Positions 1 through 7,633 of a stretch of 50,549 bases of DNA are shown here, in pieces (the stretch's first letter is position 1; the number at the start of each line of letters is the position of its first letter). Source of the DNA: Mucilaginibacter sp. UBA5151 (lineage in GTDB: Bacteria > Bacteroidota > Bacteroidia > Sphingobacteriales > Sphingobacteriaceae). The stretch covers positions 1-50,549 of the forward strand of contig DHXR01000011.1 of NCBI GenBank assembly GCA_002413785.1. The letters run 5' to 3'. A model generated the notes under the pieces. That model saw only the letters and a program-made list of their open reading frames with translations, ran no database searches and had not been told where the DNA came from. The position numbers and the translations under genes are program-made.

Positions 1-114
1 TCTTTTTTAAGTGTACAAAGTTCAGTGAAATAATTAAATAAATTTAGTTCAGTTGGCACCTGCAATTTTTTTCTCCCCCGCTTTCTGCCAGATAACAAAA
101 GATAGAACAAGGTA

Positions 115-167
115 TATGTTTGTCCGTCCAGTTTGGGGTGGCTTATGTGTTAGGACGGGCGGACATA
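115..167. repeat. Imperfect inverted repeat near left edge
   Basis: A 15-base arm at 115-129 pairs with 153-167; 12 of 15 positions match and the others could be G:U pairs in RNA. It lies downstream of the AraC gene that ends at 231 on the minus strand, so it may act as its terminator, but no T-run follows clearly. Nothing else convincing is seen in bases 1-230. Confidence 0.35.
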
Positions 168-230
168 TTGGGTGTCACGAGGTAGCCTTTGGCAATGCCT
201 GGGCCGCAGGCTCATGCGAGGATGCTACAC

Positions 231-1139
231 TCAATTATTCAAAATCCGGTATTCGTTCGGTGAATATCCTACGTGTTGCTTAAATAACCGGGCGAAATGC
301 TGCGGGTATTTAAAGCCCAGCTCGTACGCGATCTGGCTAACGGTTTTGCTGGTATCAAATACCTTTTCTTTTGCCATATCCACCAGTTTAGCCTGTATAT
401 ATTCCCGGGCTGTTTTGCCCGTTTCTTTTTTTACCAGATCGCCGAAATAATTAGCAGACAGGTTCAATTGGTCAGCGCAGTAGGCTACCGAGGGTAAGCC
501 GATCGTTTGCGGTTTTTCGGACCCGAAATAATCATTCAGCATAGTTTCAAACCGTTCCAAAATACCCTGATGTACATTTTCACGGGTGATAAACTGCCGC
601 TCGTAGAAACGGACACAATAACTCAAAAGTAATTCGATATTGGTGGTGATCAATCTTTTGCTGTGCTTGTCAATGGCATGATCCAGTTCGTATCCGACTT
701 TAGAAAAACAATCTAAAACAATGCTCCTTTCCCTATCCGATAAATGAAGCGCCTCGTTTGATTGATAGCCAAAGAAGCTATAATCCTGTATATGCCGCCC
801 AAGCGAAGTGCCGTGTATCAAATCAGGATGAAACACAACACCATACCCTTTAGGCTGATAGGTTTCGCCCTTGCTGTTAACGCCGGCAACCTGTCCGGGT
901 GCCATAAACACTAAAGTGCCCTCCTGGTAATCGTAAGTACTTCTTCCGTACACGAGGTCGCCGCATTTCACATCCTTCAGGAATATCGTATAAAAACCAA
1001 AATACATGCGGGAGCCTTGTCGCGTGGCTGCTTTTGAAAAATCAACAACACTAACCAGCGGATGCCTGGTTACATTATTATTGAATGCATTATACTCACT
1101 AACCGTATTGAATCTTAACAGCTTATCCATATCCTTCAT
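231..1139 (-). CDS. AraC-family transcriptional regulator
   Basis: DNA-binding regulator of the AraC/XylS family, 302 residues, the usual length. The N-terminal two thirds is a cupin-like sensing region. Residues about 200-300 form the double helix-turn-helix: AYCADQLNLSANYFGDLVKK is the first motif, and the second ends with the typical GFKYPQHFARLFKQHVGYSP. It is divergent from the aldo/keto reductase operon starting at 1280, sharing a 140-base intergenic region, so it very probably controls that operon; this is inference from position. A minus-strand TAACTTTG at 1150-1157 lies so close to the first ATG that the second ATG (at 1130, MDKLLRF) may be the true start. The effector cannot be read from the sequence. 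Confidence 0.9.
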   Translation of the reverse strand: MKDMDKLLRFNTVSEYNAFNNNVTRHPLVSVVDFSKAATRQGSRMYFGFYTIFLKDVKCGDLVYGRSTYDYQEGTLVFMAPGQVAGVNSKGETYQPKGYGVVFHPDLIHGTSLGRHIQDYSFFGYQSNEALHLSDRERSIVLDCFSKVGYELDHAIDKHSKRLITTNIELLLSYCVRFYERQFITRENVHQGILERFETMLNDYFGSEKPQTIGLPSVAYCADQLNLSANYFGDLVKKETGKTAREYIQAKLVDMAKEKVFDTSKTVSQIAYELGFKYPQHFARLFKQHVGYSPNEYRILNN

Positions 1140-1149
1140 TTTCTGCTAT

Positions 1150-1157
1150 CAAAGTTA
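1150..1157 (-). promoter_or_regulatory. -7 element for the AraC gene
   Basis: On the minus strand the bases read TAACTTTG, an exact match to the Bacteroidota -7 consensus TAnnTTTG. The expected transcript start would be about 1143, only a few bases before the annotated start. No clear -33 TTTG is seen. Confidence 0.4.
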
Positions 1158-1213
1158 CCATATTATTTATTGCTGTTTGCCGCATGCTTCGCAATCTGTA
1201 ATAATGGTACACA

Positions 1214-1245
1214 TATCCGTAATATGTATCCTATACGGACGGATA
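1214..1245. promoter_or_regulatory. Candidate operator between araC-type gene and AKR operon
   Basis: An inverted repeat TCCGTA (1216-1221), 12-base spacer, TACGGA (1234-1239), extended by TATCCG at 1214 and CGGATA ending at 1245, sits in the middle of the divergent intergenic region. It is just upstream of a -7-like GACCTTTG (1254-1261) that would serve the reductase gene starting at 1280. A paired site of this kind suits a dimeric regulator such as the adjacent AraC protein. Confidence 0.35.
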
Positions 1246-1279
1246 AAAGGCATGACCTTTGTGCTATCAAAAAATAAAT

Positions 1280-2131
1280 ATGCAAAAGGTTAAATTAAAC
1301 AACGGTGTTGAGATGCCTGTACTTGGGTTTGGCGTTTTCCAGGTAACCGATTTAAAGGAATGTGAAAGAAGCGTCGCAGATGCGATAGAAACCGGCTACC
1401 GTTTAATTGATACTGCCGCTTCTTATATGAATGAAGAAGCCGTAGGTAAGGCTATAAAGCACAGCGGTGTAGCCAGGGAAGAATTGTTTATCACCACCAA
1501 ACTATGGATACAATCTGATGGATATAAGGGCACCAAAAAGGCTTTTGAAACCTCACTCAAAAAGCTGCAATCAGATTACCTTGACCTTTACCTTATACAC
1601 CAACCTTACGGCGATGTGTATGGCGAGTGGCGCGCTATGGAAGAATTGTATAAAGAAGGAAAGATCAGGGCCATAGGCGTCAGTAACTTTCATCCCGACA
1701 GACTTATCGATCTCATCGTTCATAACGAGATCGTTCCTGCGGTTAACCAGGTAGAAACCCATCCCTTCAACCAGCAAATCGAAACACAGAAATTTTTACT
1801 GGAGAATAACGTGCAAATAGAATCATGGGGGCCATTTGCCGAAGGGAAAAACAATATCTTCCATAATGAGTTGCTGCTTTCCATCGCAAATAAGTATGAC
1901 AAATCCATTGCACAGGTAATTCTTCGCTGGCTTACGCAAAGAGGCGTGGTGGCCATTCCCAAATCGGTCCGCAAGGAAAGGATGGAAGAAAACCTCAATA
2001 GCCTCGATTTTGCGCTTGGCAGCGAGGACATGGAGGCTATCAAAACATTGGACACCAATACGAGCAGCTTCTTTGACCACCGCGACCCGGCAATGGTAAA
2101 ATGGCTGGGGGAAAGAAAAATGAACGATTAA
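1280..2131 (+). CDS. Aldo/keto reductase (AKR5-like)
   Basis: NADPH-dependent aldo/keto reductase, cytosolic (beta/alpha)8 barrel, 283 residues, reducing aldehydes or ketones to alcohols. The catalytic tetrad is complete in this numbering: Asp44 and Tyr49 in LIDTAASYMNEEAVG, Lys74 in TTKLW, and His107 in LIHQP. The NADPH phosphate-binding motif IPKSVRKERMEEN is present near residue 230. A longer reading frame begins at 1259, but the ATG at 1280 gives the standard family N-terminus (MQKVKLNNGVEMPVLGFG) and follows the -7-like element at 1254-1261. It is the first gene of a run with a second reductase 15 bases downstream and is divergent from an AraC regulator. Substrate not predictable. Confidence 0.93.
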   Translation: MQKVKLNNGVEMPVLGFGVFQVTDLKECERSVADAIETGYRLIDTAASYMNEEAVGKAIKHSGVAREELFITTKLWIQSDGYKGTKKAFETSLKKLQSDYLDLYLIHQPYGDVYGEWRAMEELYKEGKIRAIGVSNFHPDRLIDLIVHNEIVPAVNQVETHPFNQQIETQKFLLENNVQIESWGPFAEGKNNIFHNELLLSIANKYDKSIAQVILRWLTQRGVVAIPKSVRKERMEENLNSLDFALGSEDMEAIKTLDTNTSSFFDHRDPAMVKWLGERKMND

Positions 2132-2146
2132 AATTTAAACGATAGC

Positions 2147-3130
2147 ATGAAAAAGAGAATATTGGGTAATAGCGGACTGGAAGTATCCGCATTGGGATTG
2201 GGCTGCATGGGGTTGAGCTACGGTTACGGCCCTGCAACAGATACAAAAGATGGAATCAAACTCCTTCATGCAGCGGTAGAACGCGGTGTGACCTTTTTTG
2301 ATACTGCCGAGGCATGCGGGCCATTCGTAAATGAAGAGTTGCTTGGCGAAGCTTTAGCACCGTACCGAAGCGGGGTGGTTATCGCTACCAAATTCGGTTT
2401 CAAAGACGGCAAACCGGCTTCGGGTTTGGACAGCCGTCCGCAACGCATCCGTGAAGTTGCAGAAGCTGCGTTAAAACGCCTGCGTACCGATTATATCGAC
2501 TTGTTCTATCAGCATCGGGTAGATCCCAACGTTCCAATGGAAGATGTAGCCGGAACGGTTAAGGACCTGATCGCTGAAGGAAAAGTAAAGCACTTCGGGC
2601 TTTCGGAGGCGGGTGTGCAATCTATCCGCAAAGCACATGCTGTACAGCCTGTAACAGCGTTGCAAAGCGAGTATTCCCTTTGGTGGCGCGAGCCGGAAAA
2701 AGAGATCCTGCCAACGCTTGAAGAACTGGGTATTGGCTTCGTTCCGTTCAGCCCGCTCGGCAAAGGCTTTTTAACCGGAGCGATAAATGAAAATACCACT
2801 TTCGATAAAAGCGATTTCCGAAACAGCGTTCCGCGCTTTTCAGAAGAGAACCGGAAAGCAAACCAGGCTTTGGTTGATCTGTTGGGAAATATTGCTGCTG
2901 AAAATGGTGCAACGCCTGCACAAATTGCCTTAGCATGGCTGCTTGCGCAAAAGCCATGGATCGTTCCCATCCCCGGCACTACGAAATTGCACCGGCTGGA
3001 AGAAAACCTGGCAGCTGCGGAAATTCAGTTATCAGATGACGAGCTCAAGGGGATCAATGCGGCACTGTCTGAAATTGAAGTTCAGGGTAATCGTTATCCG
3101 GAACAATCGCAAAAAATGGTGGGCCGTTAA
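2147..3130 (+). CDS. Aldo/keto reductase with catalytic Tyr replaced by Cys
   Basis: Aldo/keto reductase of the YajO/AKR13 type, 327 residues and full length. Asp52, Lys82 (ATKFGF) and His123 (FYQHRVD) of the catalytic tetrad are visible, but the tyrosine that should follow in FDTAEAYGP is a cysteine: the sequence reads FFDTAEACGPFVNEELLG, with codon 57 TGC at 2315-2317. This tyrosine is the general acid of the family, so the enzyme may be inactive or altered. The C-terminal cofactor motif (VPIPGTTKLHRLEENL) is intact. It sits 15 bases after the first reductase and 29 bases before a frameshifted DUF4440 gene, so all are probably cotranscribed. Confidence 0.92.
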   Translation: MKKRILGNSGLEVSALGLGCMGLSYGYGPATDTKDGIKLLHAAVERGVTFFDTAEACGPFVNEELLGEALAPYRSGVVIATKFGFKDGKPASGLDSRPQRIREVAEAALKRLRTDYIDLFYQHRVDPNVPMEDVAGTVKDLIAEGKVKHFGLSEAGVQSIRKAHAVQPVTALQSEYSLWWREPEKEILPTLEELGIGFVPFSPLGKGFLTGAINENTTFDKSDFRNSVPRFSEENRKANQALVDLLGNIAAENGATPAQIALAWLLAQKPWIVPIPGTTKLHRLEENLAAAEIQLSDDELKGINAALSEIEVQGNRYPEQSQKMVGR

Positions 3131-3159
3131 TAAATTCATTAACATTTAAAAATAAAATC

Positions 3160-3656
3160 ATGAAAGCAACATTATCAGGACTGTTTTTAATCTTCGCGTC
3201 CATACACTTCTGCGCCGCTCAGGAACAAAACGGAACATCAACCGTGCCTGCGAAAGCCGAACAGGAAATTATTGATCTCTCTAAAGCCAAATGGCAATGG
3301 ATGGCAGACAAAAAAGTAGATACTTTAAACACCCTGTTTGATGACAAAGCTGTTTTTGTTCACATGGGCGGAAGTTGGGGTAAAACCCAGGAGCTAAACA
3401 CTATCAAAAATGGCTTTATCTGGTATAAGAAAGCTGCAGTGTACGGGGCATCGGTAAATATTTTCGGTAACATGGCTATCCTGTTAAATGACATTGACTT
3501 ACTGGCAGTAGTCGGCGGGAACGAAGTCACCAATCGATTATGGTGACTGAGGTATATATCAAAGAAAACGGCCAATGGAAGATGGGCTCACTCACTTTCT
3601 CGCATCTGCTCAGGCCGGTTAAAATGAATAACAATAATAATAACCAGCAGCACTAA
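3160..3656 (+). pseudogene. Secreted DUF4440 (NTF2-like) protein, frameshifted
   Basis: Residues 1-20 form a Sec signal peptide (ATLSGLFLIFASIHFCAAQ), followed by an NTF2-like/DUF4440 domain (WQWMADKKVDTLNTLFDDKA, then FVHMGGSWGKTQELNTIKNG). The first frame stops at 3544-3546 after NRLW, but the family's C-terminal strand continues at once in the next frame from 3540: MVTEVYIKENGQWKMGS, then LTFSHLLRP, ending at 3656. Adding one T to the ATTATGG at about 3538-3541 would give NRFMVTEVYIKEN and restore an intact protein of about 165 residues. So the gene has a single-base deletion, either real or a sequencing error. It follows the two reductases and is probably in their operon. Confidence 0.75.
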
Positions 3657-3673
3657 GGCCAAAATGTGCAGAT

Positions 3674-3950
3674 ATGAACCGGGCTAACCTTTTAAAATCT
3701 GGCCTGGCCTTAGCCGGAGGCTCCCCGCTGGCTTCTGTTATAGGGGCTGAGACCCTGGTAGCCTTAAATATCTCCGGTCCTGGCGCGACTCTGTCGCGAT
3801 GGGCAAAGCGTAAAGGCTTGCCTTCGACTTGTGCCTGACCAATCATGCCCATATCTCACATGCATACCGTTTATTTTGCATGCGGGGCACGTAGCCTTTA
3901 CCCTACAGGCCATACAAGTCATTCGCGCGCCAGGGCTGGGATATAATAAT
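3674..3950 (+). pseudogene. Remnant of a Tat-exported cupin-like protein
   Basis: From 3674 a 54-codon frame starts MNRANLLKSGLALAGGSPLA, which looks like a twin-arginine signal (MNRRNLLKSGLALAGG) that has lost its second arginine. It ends at a TGA at 3836-3838. Further on, one frame reads TVYFACGARS (about 3866-3895), like the first cupin strand (VYFEAGARSNWHTHP). The next frame reads QAIQVIRAPGLGYNN (about 3906-3950), like the following cupin strand (GQxLxVIxGxGYYQ). The pieces are in order and collinear but separated by stops and frame changes. I infer a cupin gene that ended this operon and has been degraded. The rest of 3657-3978 shows nothing else. Confidence 0.4.
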
Positions 3951-3978
3951 GTCTCTTTGAAAGTTCCACATTTTTTAG

Positions 3979-4857
3979 CTATAAATTTTCAAGCGCCTTA
4001 TTGGCCTGATATATCACACCTGCGGCCTCAAAAGGCTTATCTCTTAAATCTTTCCAAGCAGGCACATTAGACTCCTTCAAAGAAAATAAATTTGGTGCGG
4101 CCCCGGATATAATTGCAATTGCAGTTGCAGTATGTCCAAGTGCGCCTGCAAGCAGACTACCCAATGCCAATAAAGACGTCACCACAATTTTACGTGTTTT
4201 GAAATTCCCCTTGTTGATTTCCTCTTCATATCGCCGTAGCATTTCTTTAAAATCCTCCATTCCCTTAGCTAAAAGTTTTTCAGAAGGCTCCGATAACAGT
4301 TCAGGCATCGTGTCAACCTGCCACTTTCTCAATGCTCTTCTTGCAGATTGAAAACTTTCTTTATTACGCAGTTCAACTATATCCTGTAGTGGAGTTACAC
4401 CATTGGGAACGCTTATTAACTGGCTTAATTCAAGGATTTGATTATTTTTTGGTGACTCAAGCTTTCCATAGATGTTTTCATATTGTGCTTTCGCTCCGTA
4501 GATGGGCACGGCAGTTACATCGTAAACACCGTGAGGCTTTATCTGGTCTGATTTGGCGGTCATCCACAATCTGCTGTCGTATAATAAGTCTGTTGATTTT
4601 GCCGCCAGGGATTCTTTTAAGAAAGAGTCACGCCATTCGTCAAATTGATCCTGTTCCCACGGATAAATAATTGCGGCATCACTGTCTTCTAGAAAAGCAG
4701 CATCTGCACTAAGCCTATCAAGTTCCTGACTGGTAATATCATGAATAGGTTTATTAGGAACAGGGATGACGATTCTGTCAAAAAGAACTAGCGATTTAAT
4801 AAACATCGCATCCCTGTGATCATAAAGCGAAAGAGTTCCCCAATATTCGTTTACCAT
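3979..4857 (-). CDS. Hypothetical protein with C-terminal hydrophobic segment
   Basis: 292-residue protein that I do not recognise. The N-terminus (EYWGTLSLYDHRDAMFIKSL, then VLFDRIVIPVPN) is mixed alpha/beta, without a signal peptide. Residues about 165-222 are charged and helical, and residues 224-255 form one long hydrophobic stretch (VVTSLLALGSLLAGALG onward) rich in Gly and Ala. Together these suggest a cytosolic domain with a membrane-inserting C-terminal part. It stands alone, opposite in strand to the decayed reductase operon whose remnant ends 28 bases away. No catalytic motif is seen. The opening layout loosely recalls unknown-function proteins of mobile or defence-rich regions, but that is only an impression. 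Confidence 0.7.
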   Translation of the reverse strand: MVNEYWGTLSLYDHRDAMFIKSLVLFDRIVIPVPNKPIHDITSQELDRLSADAAFLEDSDAAIIYPWEQDQFDEWRDSFLKESLAAKSTDLLYDSRLWMTAKSDQIKPHGVYDVTAVPIYGAKAQYENIYGKLESPKNNQILELSQLISVPNGVTPLQDIVELRNKESFQSARRALRKWQVDTMPELLSEPSEKLLAKGMEDFKEMLRRYEEEINKGNFKTRKIVVTSLLALGSLLAGALGHTATAIAIISGAAPNLFSLKESNVPAWKDLRDKPFEAAGVIYQANKALENL

Positions 4858-5091
4858 AGAACAAAGTTTAGTTGTGCGGCATTAAATATAGCAATATGAG
4901 TTGACATACGAAATTAGTTATTGAAAATGTTAAATTTTATTAATGTCAGGCTCCAAGATTGTTGTCCTTTAGGTCGTCCTGCCTACACAGATTACCGAAC
5001 CTTTTCTACATAATCTGAGGGAGTTGGTAATATTGGCAAATATTACTGAAATTGCAATTGATTTTATGGCAAGCATGGACGTATGTTTGAA

Positions 5092-5099
5092 TTGAGATT
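5092..5099 (+). promoter_or_regulatory. -7 element upstream of the secreted orphan
   Basis: TATGTTTG matches TAnnTTTG exactly and lies 24 bases before the ATG at 5124. The predicted transcript start is near 5106. A clear -33 element is not seen. Confidence 0.4.
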
Positions 5100-5123
5100 A
5101 TCAATATATTTAAACAAAAAATT

Positions 5124-5609
5124 ATGAGCAAAAAATTATTGATTGCATTTGTTCTTTTAGCTACGATCCAATCAACAAATGCACAAAGCCTAACAAACCG
5201 GACAAACTCAAAAAGCATTACTATTCGGACCTTGATATATATTCTCGAAGGTGTTAAACCTGAAAACTTGGATGAATATCTTTCGAATAACGGATATGAA
5301 TTTGCCGGAAGTATGAATCATAGCGATACAATAGAAATGAGATATAAATTCCATAATACAATAAAGAGTTTGGGAGTTTCCATTGTAAATAATGAAATAG
5401 TATCATCAGATTTTTATACTATTAATATAAAAGAAGCAGTTACTTTTCTTAAAACTGCTAAAGGTTTTGGGTTTAAATATATTGAAACAACATCTAAAAG
5501 CGATCAACAAATTTGGACGAAGTACCAAAAGAATAATTATCATTTATATTATTCGAAAACATTTTATCCCGGTGAAGGTAATGCCTATTTATTGTCACTA
5601 TCAAAATAA
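5124..5609 (+). CDS. Small secreted hypothetical protein
   Basis: 161 residues. The first 20 are a clear Sec signal peptide (MSKKLLIAFVLLATIQSTNA, then QSLTN), so the mature protein is periplasmic, surface-exposed or secreted. The rest is rich in Asn, Ser, Lys and Tyr with alternating hydrophobic residues, suggesting a small alpha/beta fold, and has no cysteines or metal motifs. The coding sequence is visibly more AT-rich than the housekeeping genes around it, which fits recent acquisition or relaxed selection. It stands alone behind its own -7 element. I do not recognise the family. Confidence 0.7.
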   Translation: MSKKLLIAFVLLATIQSTNAQSLTNRTNSKSITIRTLIYILEGVKPENLDEYLSNNGYEFAGSMNHSDTIEMRYKFHNTIKSLGVSIVNNEIVSSDFYTINIKEAVTFLKTAKGFGFKYIETTSKSDQQIWTKYQKNNYHLYYSKTFYPGEGNAYLLSLSK

Positions 5610-5624
5610 TTCAATCATTTTTAG

Positions 5625-5757
5625 GTTGCTTACTCGCTGGTTCAAGCGTCCCTAATCTGGCGCAAGTATGACGCGCAAAGGCTAAAAAGGCGAATATCCG
5701 AGCTGGAAAAAGCGTTGGGCTACGTGACTGAAGGGATTCGGTTTCGGATACAACCTA
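5625..5757 (+). other. Possible gene fragment between convergent genes
   Basis: The frame following a TAG at 5622-5624 reads without interruption and includes WRKYDAQRLKRRISELEKAL, a charged helical sequence that looks like protein rather than random translation. It has no start codon and runs into the antisense 3' end of the next gene. It may be the tail of a lost gene or chance. Confidence 0.2.
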
Positions 5758-5800
5758 TTAATTTTAATTCCGAAATCGAAAATCCGAATTCCGACATCAA

Positions 5801-7633
5801 TCACATCCCCTTCTGTATTGCCTGGTAAACCACATCCTGGATCCTTGGCCTGATGTTCAGGCTGGATAGCTTACTGCTGACCACCGGATTCACCCTGTTT
5901 GATAAAAATATATAAACCAGGTTATACCTGGGGTCAACCCAAACACAGGTGCCGGTAAAACCGGTATGTCCATAAGTTTGAGGCGATGCCAACTGTGATG
6001 GATAATGGTGGTCGGCGATAGGGTCCCAGCGGTCAAAGCCTAAGCCCCGGCGACTTATTGCAGATTGCTTTGCGGTAAAAAGATCCACCGTTTCGGGTTT
6101 TATAAACTGCACCCCGCCGTAAAACCCGCGGTTTAGCACCATCTGGTATAAAATGGCCAGGTCGTTGGCATCGGCAAACAAACCTGCATGACCGGCTACA
6201 CCACCCATCAGGGCCGCTGTCGGGTCGTGTACGTAACCGTCAAGCAGTTCATGACGATAAACTTCATCGTCCTCCGTAGGGGGTATGCGATCAGCCGGGA
6301 AACGATAAAGCGGCAAAAAACCTGCTGTTTGCATGCCCAGCGGGTTATAAAGCTGCTGCCGCACATAAATATTCTCGGGAGTTGCGGTAAGCGTTTCAAC
6401 TATTTGCTGCATAATAATCATGCTCAGGTCGCTGTAAACATATTGCCCTCTTGTTCTTAACGGCGAATTCATTATCGCAGGCCACATCACATCTTTAAAG
6501 TAGTCCTTCCTTAAATAGTAATTATCATTCACTTTCGTGGGATAAGCCGCTGACGAATCGGCGGTGTGATCTGTTGGTTTTACCACATCAACCGTAGGTA
6601 TATCAGGGATCAGCCCCGCCTGGTGCTCCAGTACTTCGCGCACACGGAGATCATTTTTATTGGTTTTACGGGCCACAGGCAGGTAATCACCAACGGTTGA
6701 ATCGAGGTTTAATTTGCCCTGGTCATAAAGCAGCATGGTTTCCATGGTAGTCGCCGATACTTTGGTCATCGACGCCAGGTCGAAAATATCAGTGATCTTA
6801 TCGGGTAAGGTCTTATCATAAGTATGATGGCCATAAGCTTTATTAAATATCACTTTGCCGTCTTTTGCCACTAAAACCACGCAGCCCGGCGTCGCCTGGT
6901 TTAAAATGGCCTCGGCAGCTATATTATCAATCCCAAGCAGGTCGTTGGTATTGATCCCGGCATCTTCGGGAACGGTGTATTGCAGGCGGACTTTTTCAGT
7001 AGTAAAACCCATATTTGCCCTGTAGGCCAATGAGAAACTCCTGTTTAATTTATGTGTGATGGACACCCCGCCAAATATGGCCTGGGCGCTAAAAAATGCC
7101 GAAACAGGGGATACCCGTTCGCACCAGATAATGGGCAGGGCAACATTATTTAATTTAACCAATCCATTGCTGCTGCCAAATAAGGCGATAATCACATTTT
7201 TGATCTTTTGATTGGTGTTTATAAAACTGATGACCTGCGGATTGTCCAGGTCGGCGTCATTTAACTGGAGGATGATGGTATTATATAACTTCAGGTTGAA
7301 CGACAGTTCATCAAGGCTTTTTACGCCGGAATAGTCCATGCCGTTAAATGACCGCACCTTAGTATATTTATTCAGCAGGCTATCGAATCCGGTTGCATAT
7401 TGATTTGAAAAATGGATACTGGCAATTTTCAGCTGACCGGGATTTTGCAGCGGAATTAAATAACCGGCATTGTTCAGCAGCACGGTTGTTTGTTCAACCA
7501 ATCTTTCTTCCTCAACATAAGCCCTGCCGGTAAACGGAGGATTTTGGGCACAGGCCGAATTGAATAAAATAAATACCAATAAAATTAAAGTGCAAAACCG
7601 GGAATTACTTTTTCTCATAAACTTTTTCGCCAT
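5801..7633 (-). CDS. Serine hydrolase (beta-lactamase family) fused to a GH3 C-terminal-like module
   Basis: 610 residues, exported by a signal peptide (residues 12-29, ending SACAQ). Residues about 41-215 resemble the C-terminal domain of glycoside hydrolase family 3: VEQTTVLLNNAGYLIPLQN is its usual opening, and FFSAQAIFGGVSITHKLNRS its usual close. Residues about 230-605 are a class C beta-lactamase-like serine hydrolase with nucleophile Ser288 in SMTK, Tyr400 in YSD, and HTGFTG (556-561) in place of KTG. In related Bacteroidota proteins of near 1000 residues, a catalytic NagZ-like GH3 barrel precedes these parts; here it is absent. It overlaps the upstream amidohydrolase by 29 bases, so they are cotranscribed. 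An alternative ATG at 7618 gives a shorter overlap. Confidence 0.88.
   Translation of the reverse strand: MAKKFMRKSNSRFCTLILLVFILFNSACAQNPPFTGRAYVEEERLVEQTTVLLNNAGYLIPLQNPGQLKIASIHFSNQYATGFDSLLNKYTKVRSFNGMDYSGVKSLDELSFNLKLYNTIILQLNDADLDNPQVISFINTNQKIKNVIIALFGSSNGLVKLNNVALPIIWCERVSPVSAFFSAQAIFGGVSITHKLNRSFSLAYRANMGFTTEKVRLQYTVPEDAGINTNDLLGIDNIAAEAILNQATPGCVVLVAKDGKVIFNKAYGHHTYDKTLPDKITDIFDLASMTKVSATTMETMLLYDQGKLNLDSTVGDYLPVARKTNKNDLRVREVLEHQAGLIPDIPTVDVVKPTDHTADSSAAYPTKVNDNYYLRKDYFKDVMWPAIMNSPLRTRGQYVYSDLSMIIMQQIVETLTATPENIYVRQQLYNPLGMQTAGFLPLYRFPADRIPPTEDDEVYRHELLDGYVHDPTAALMGGVAGHAGLFADANDLAILYQMVLNRGFYGGVQFIKPETVDLFTAKQSAISRRGLGFDRWDPIADHHYPSQLASPQTYGHTGFTGTCVWVDPRYNLVYIFLSNRVNPVVSSKLSSLNIRPRIQDVVYQAIQKGM

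Noticed and set aside
3831..4070. 79-codon plus-strand frame between the remnant and the orphan gene
   Set aside because: It overlaps the antisense end of the orphan gene; only its middle part looks like the cupin remnant, already described.
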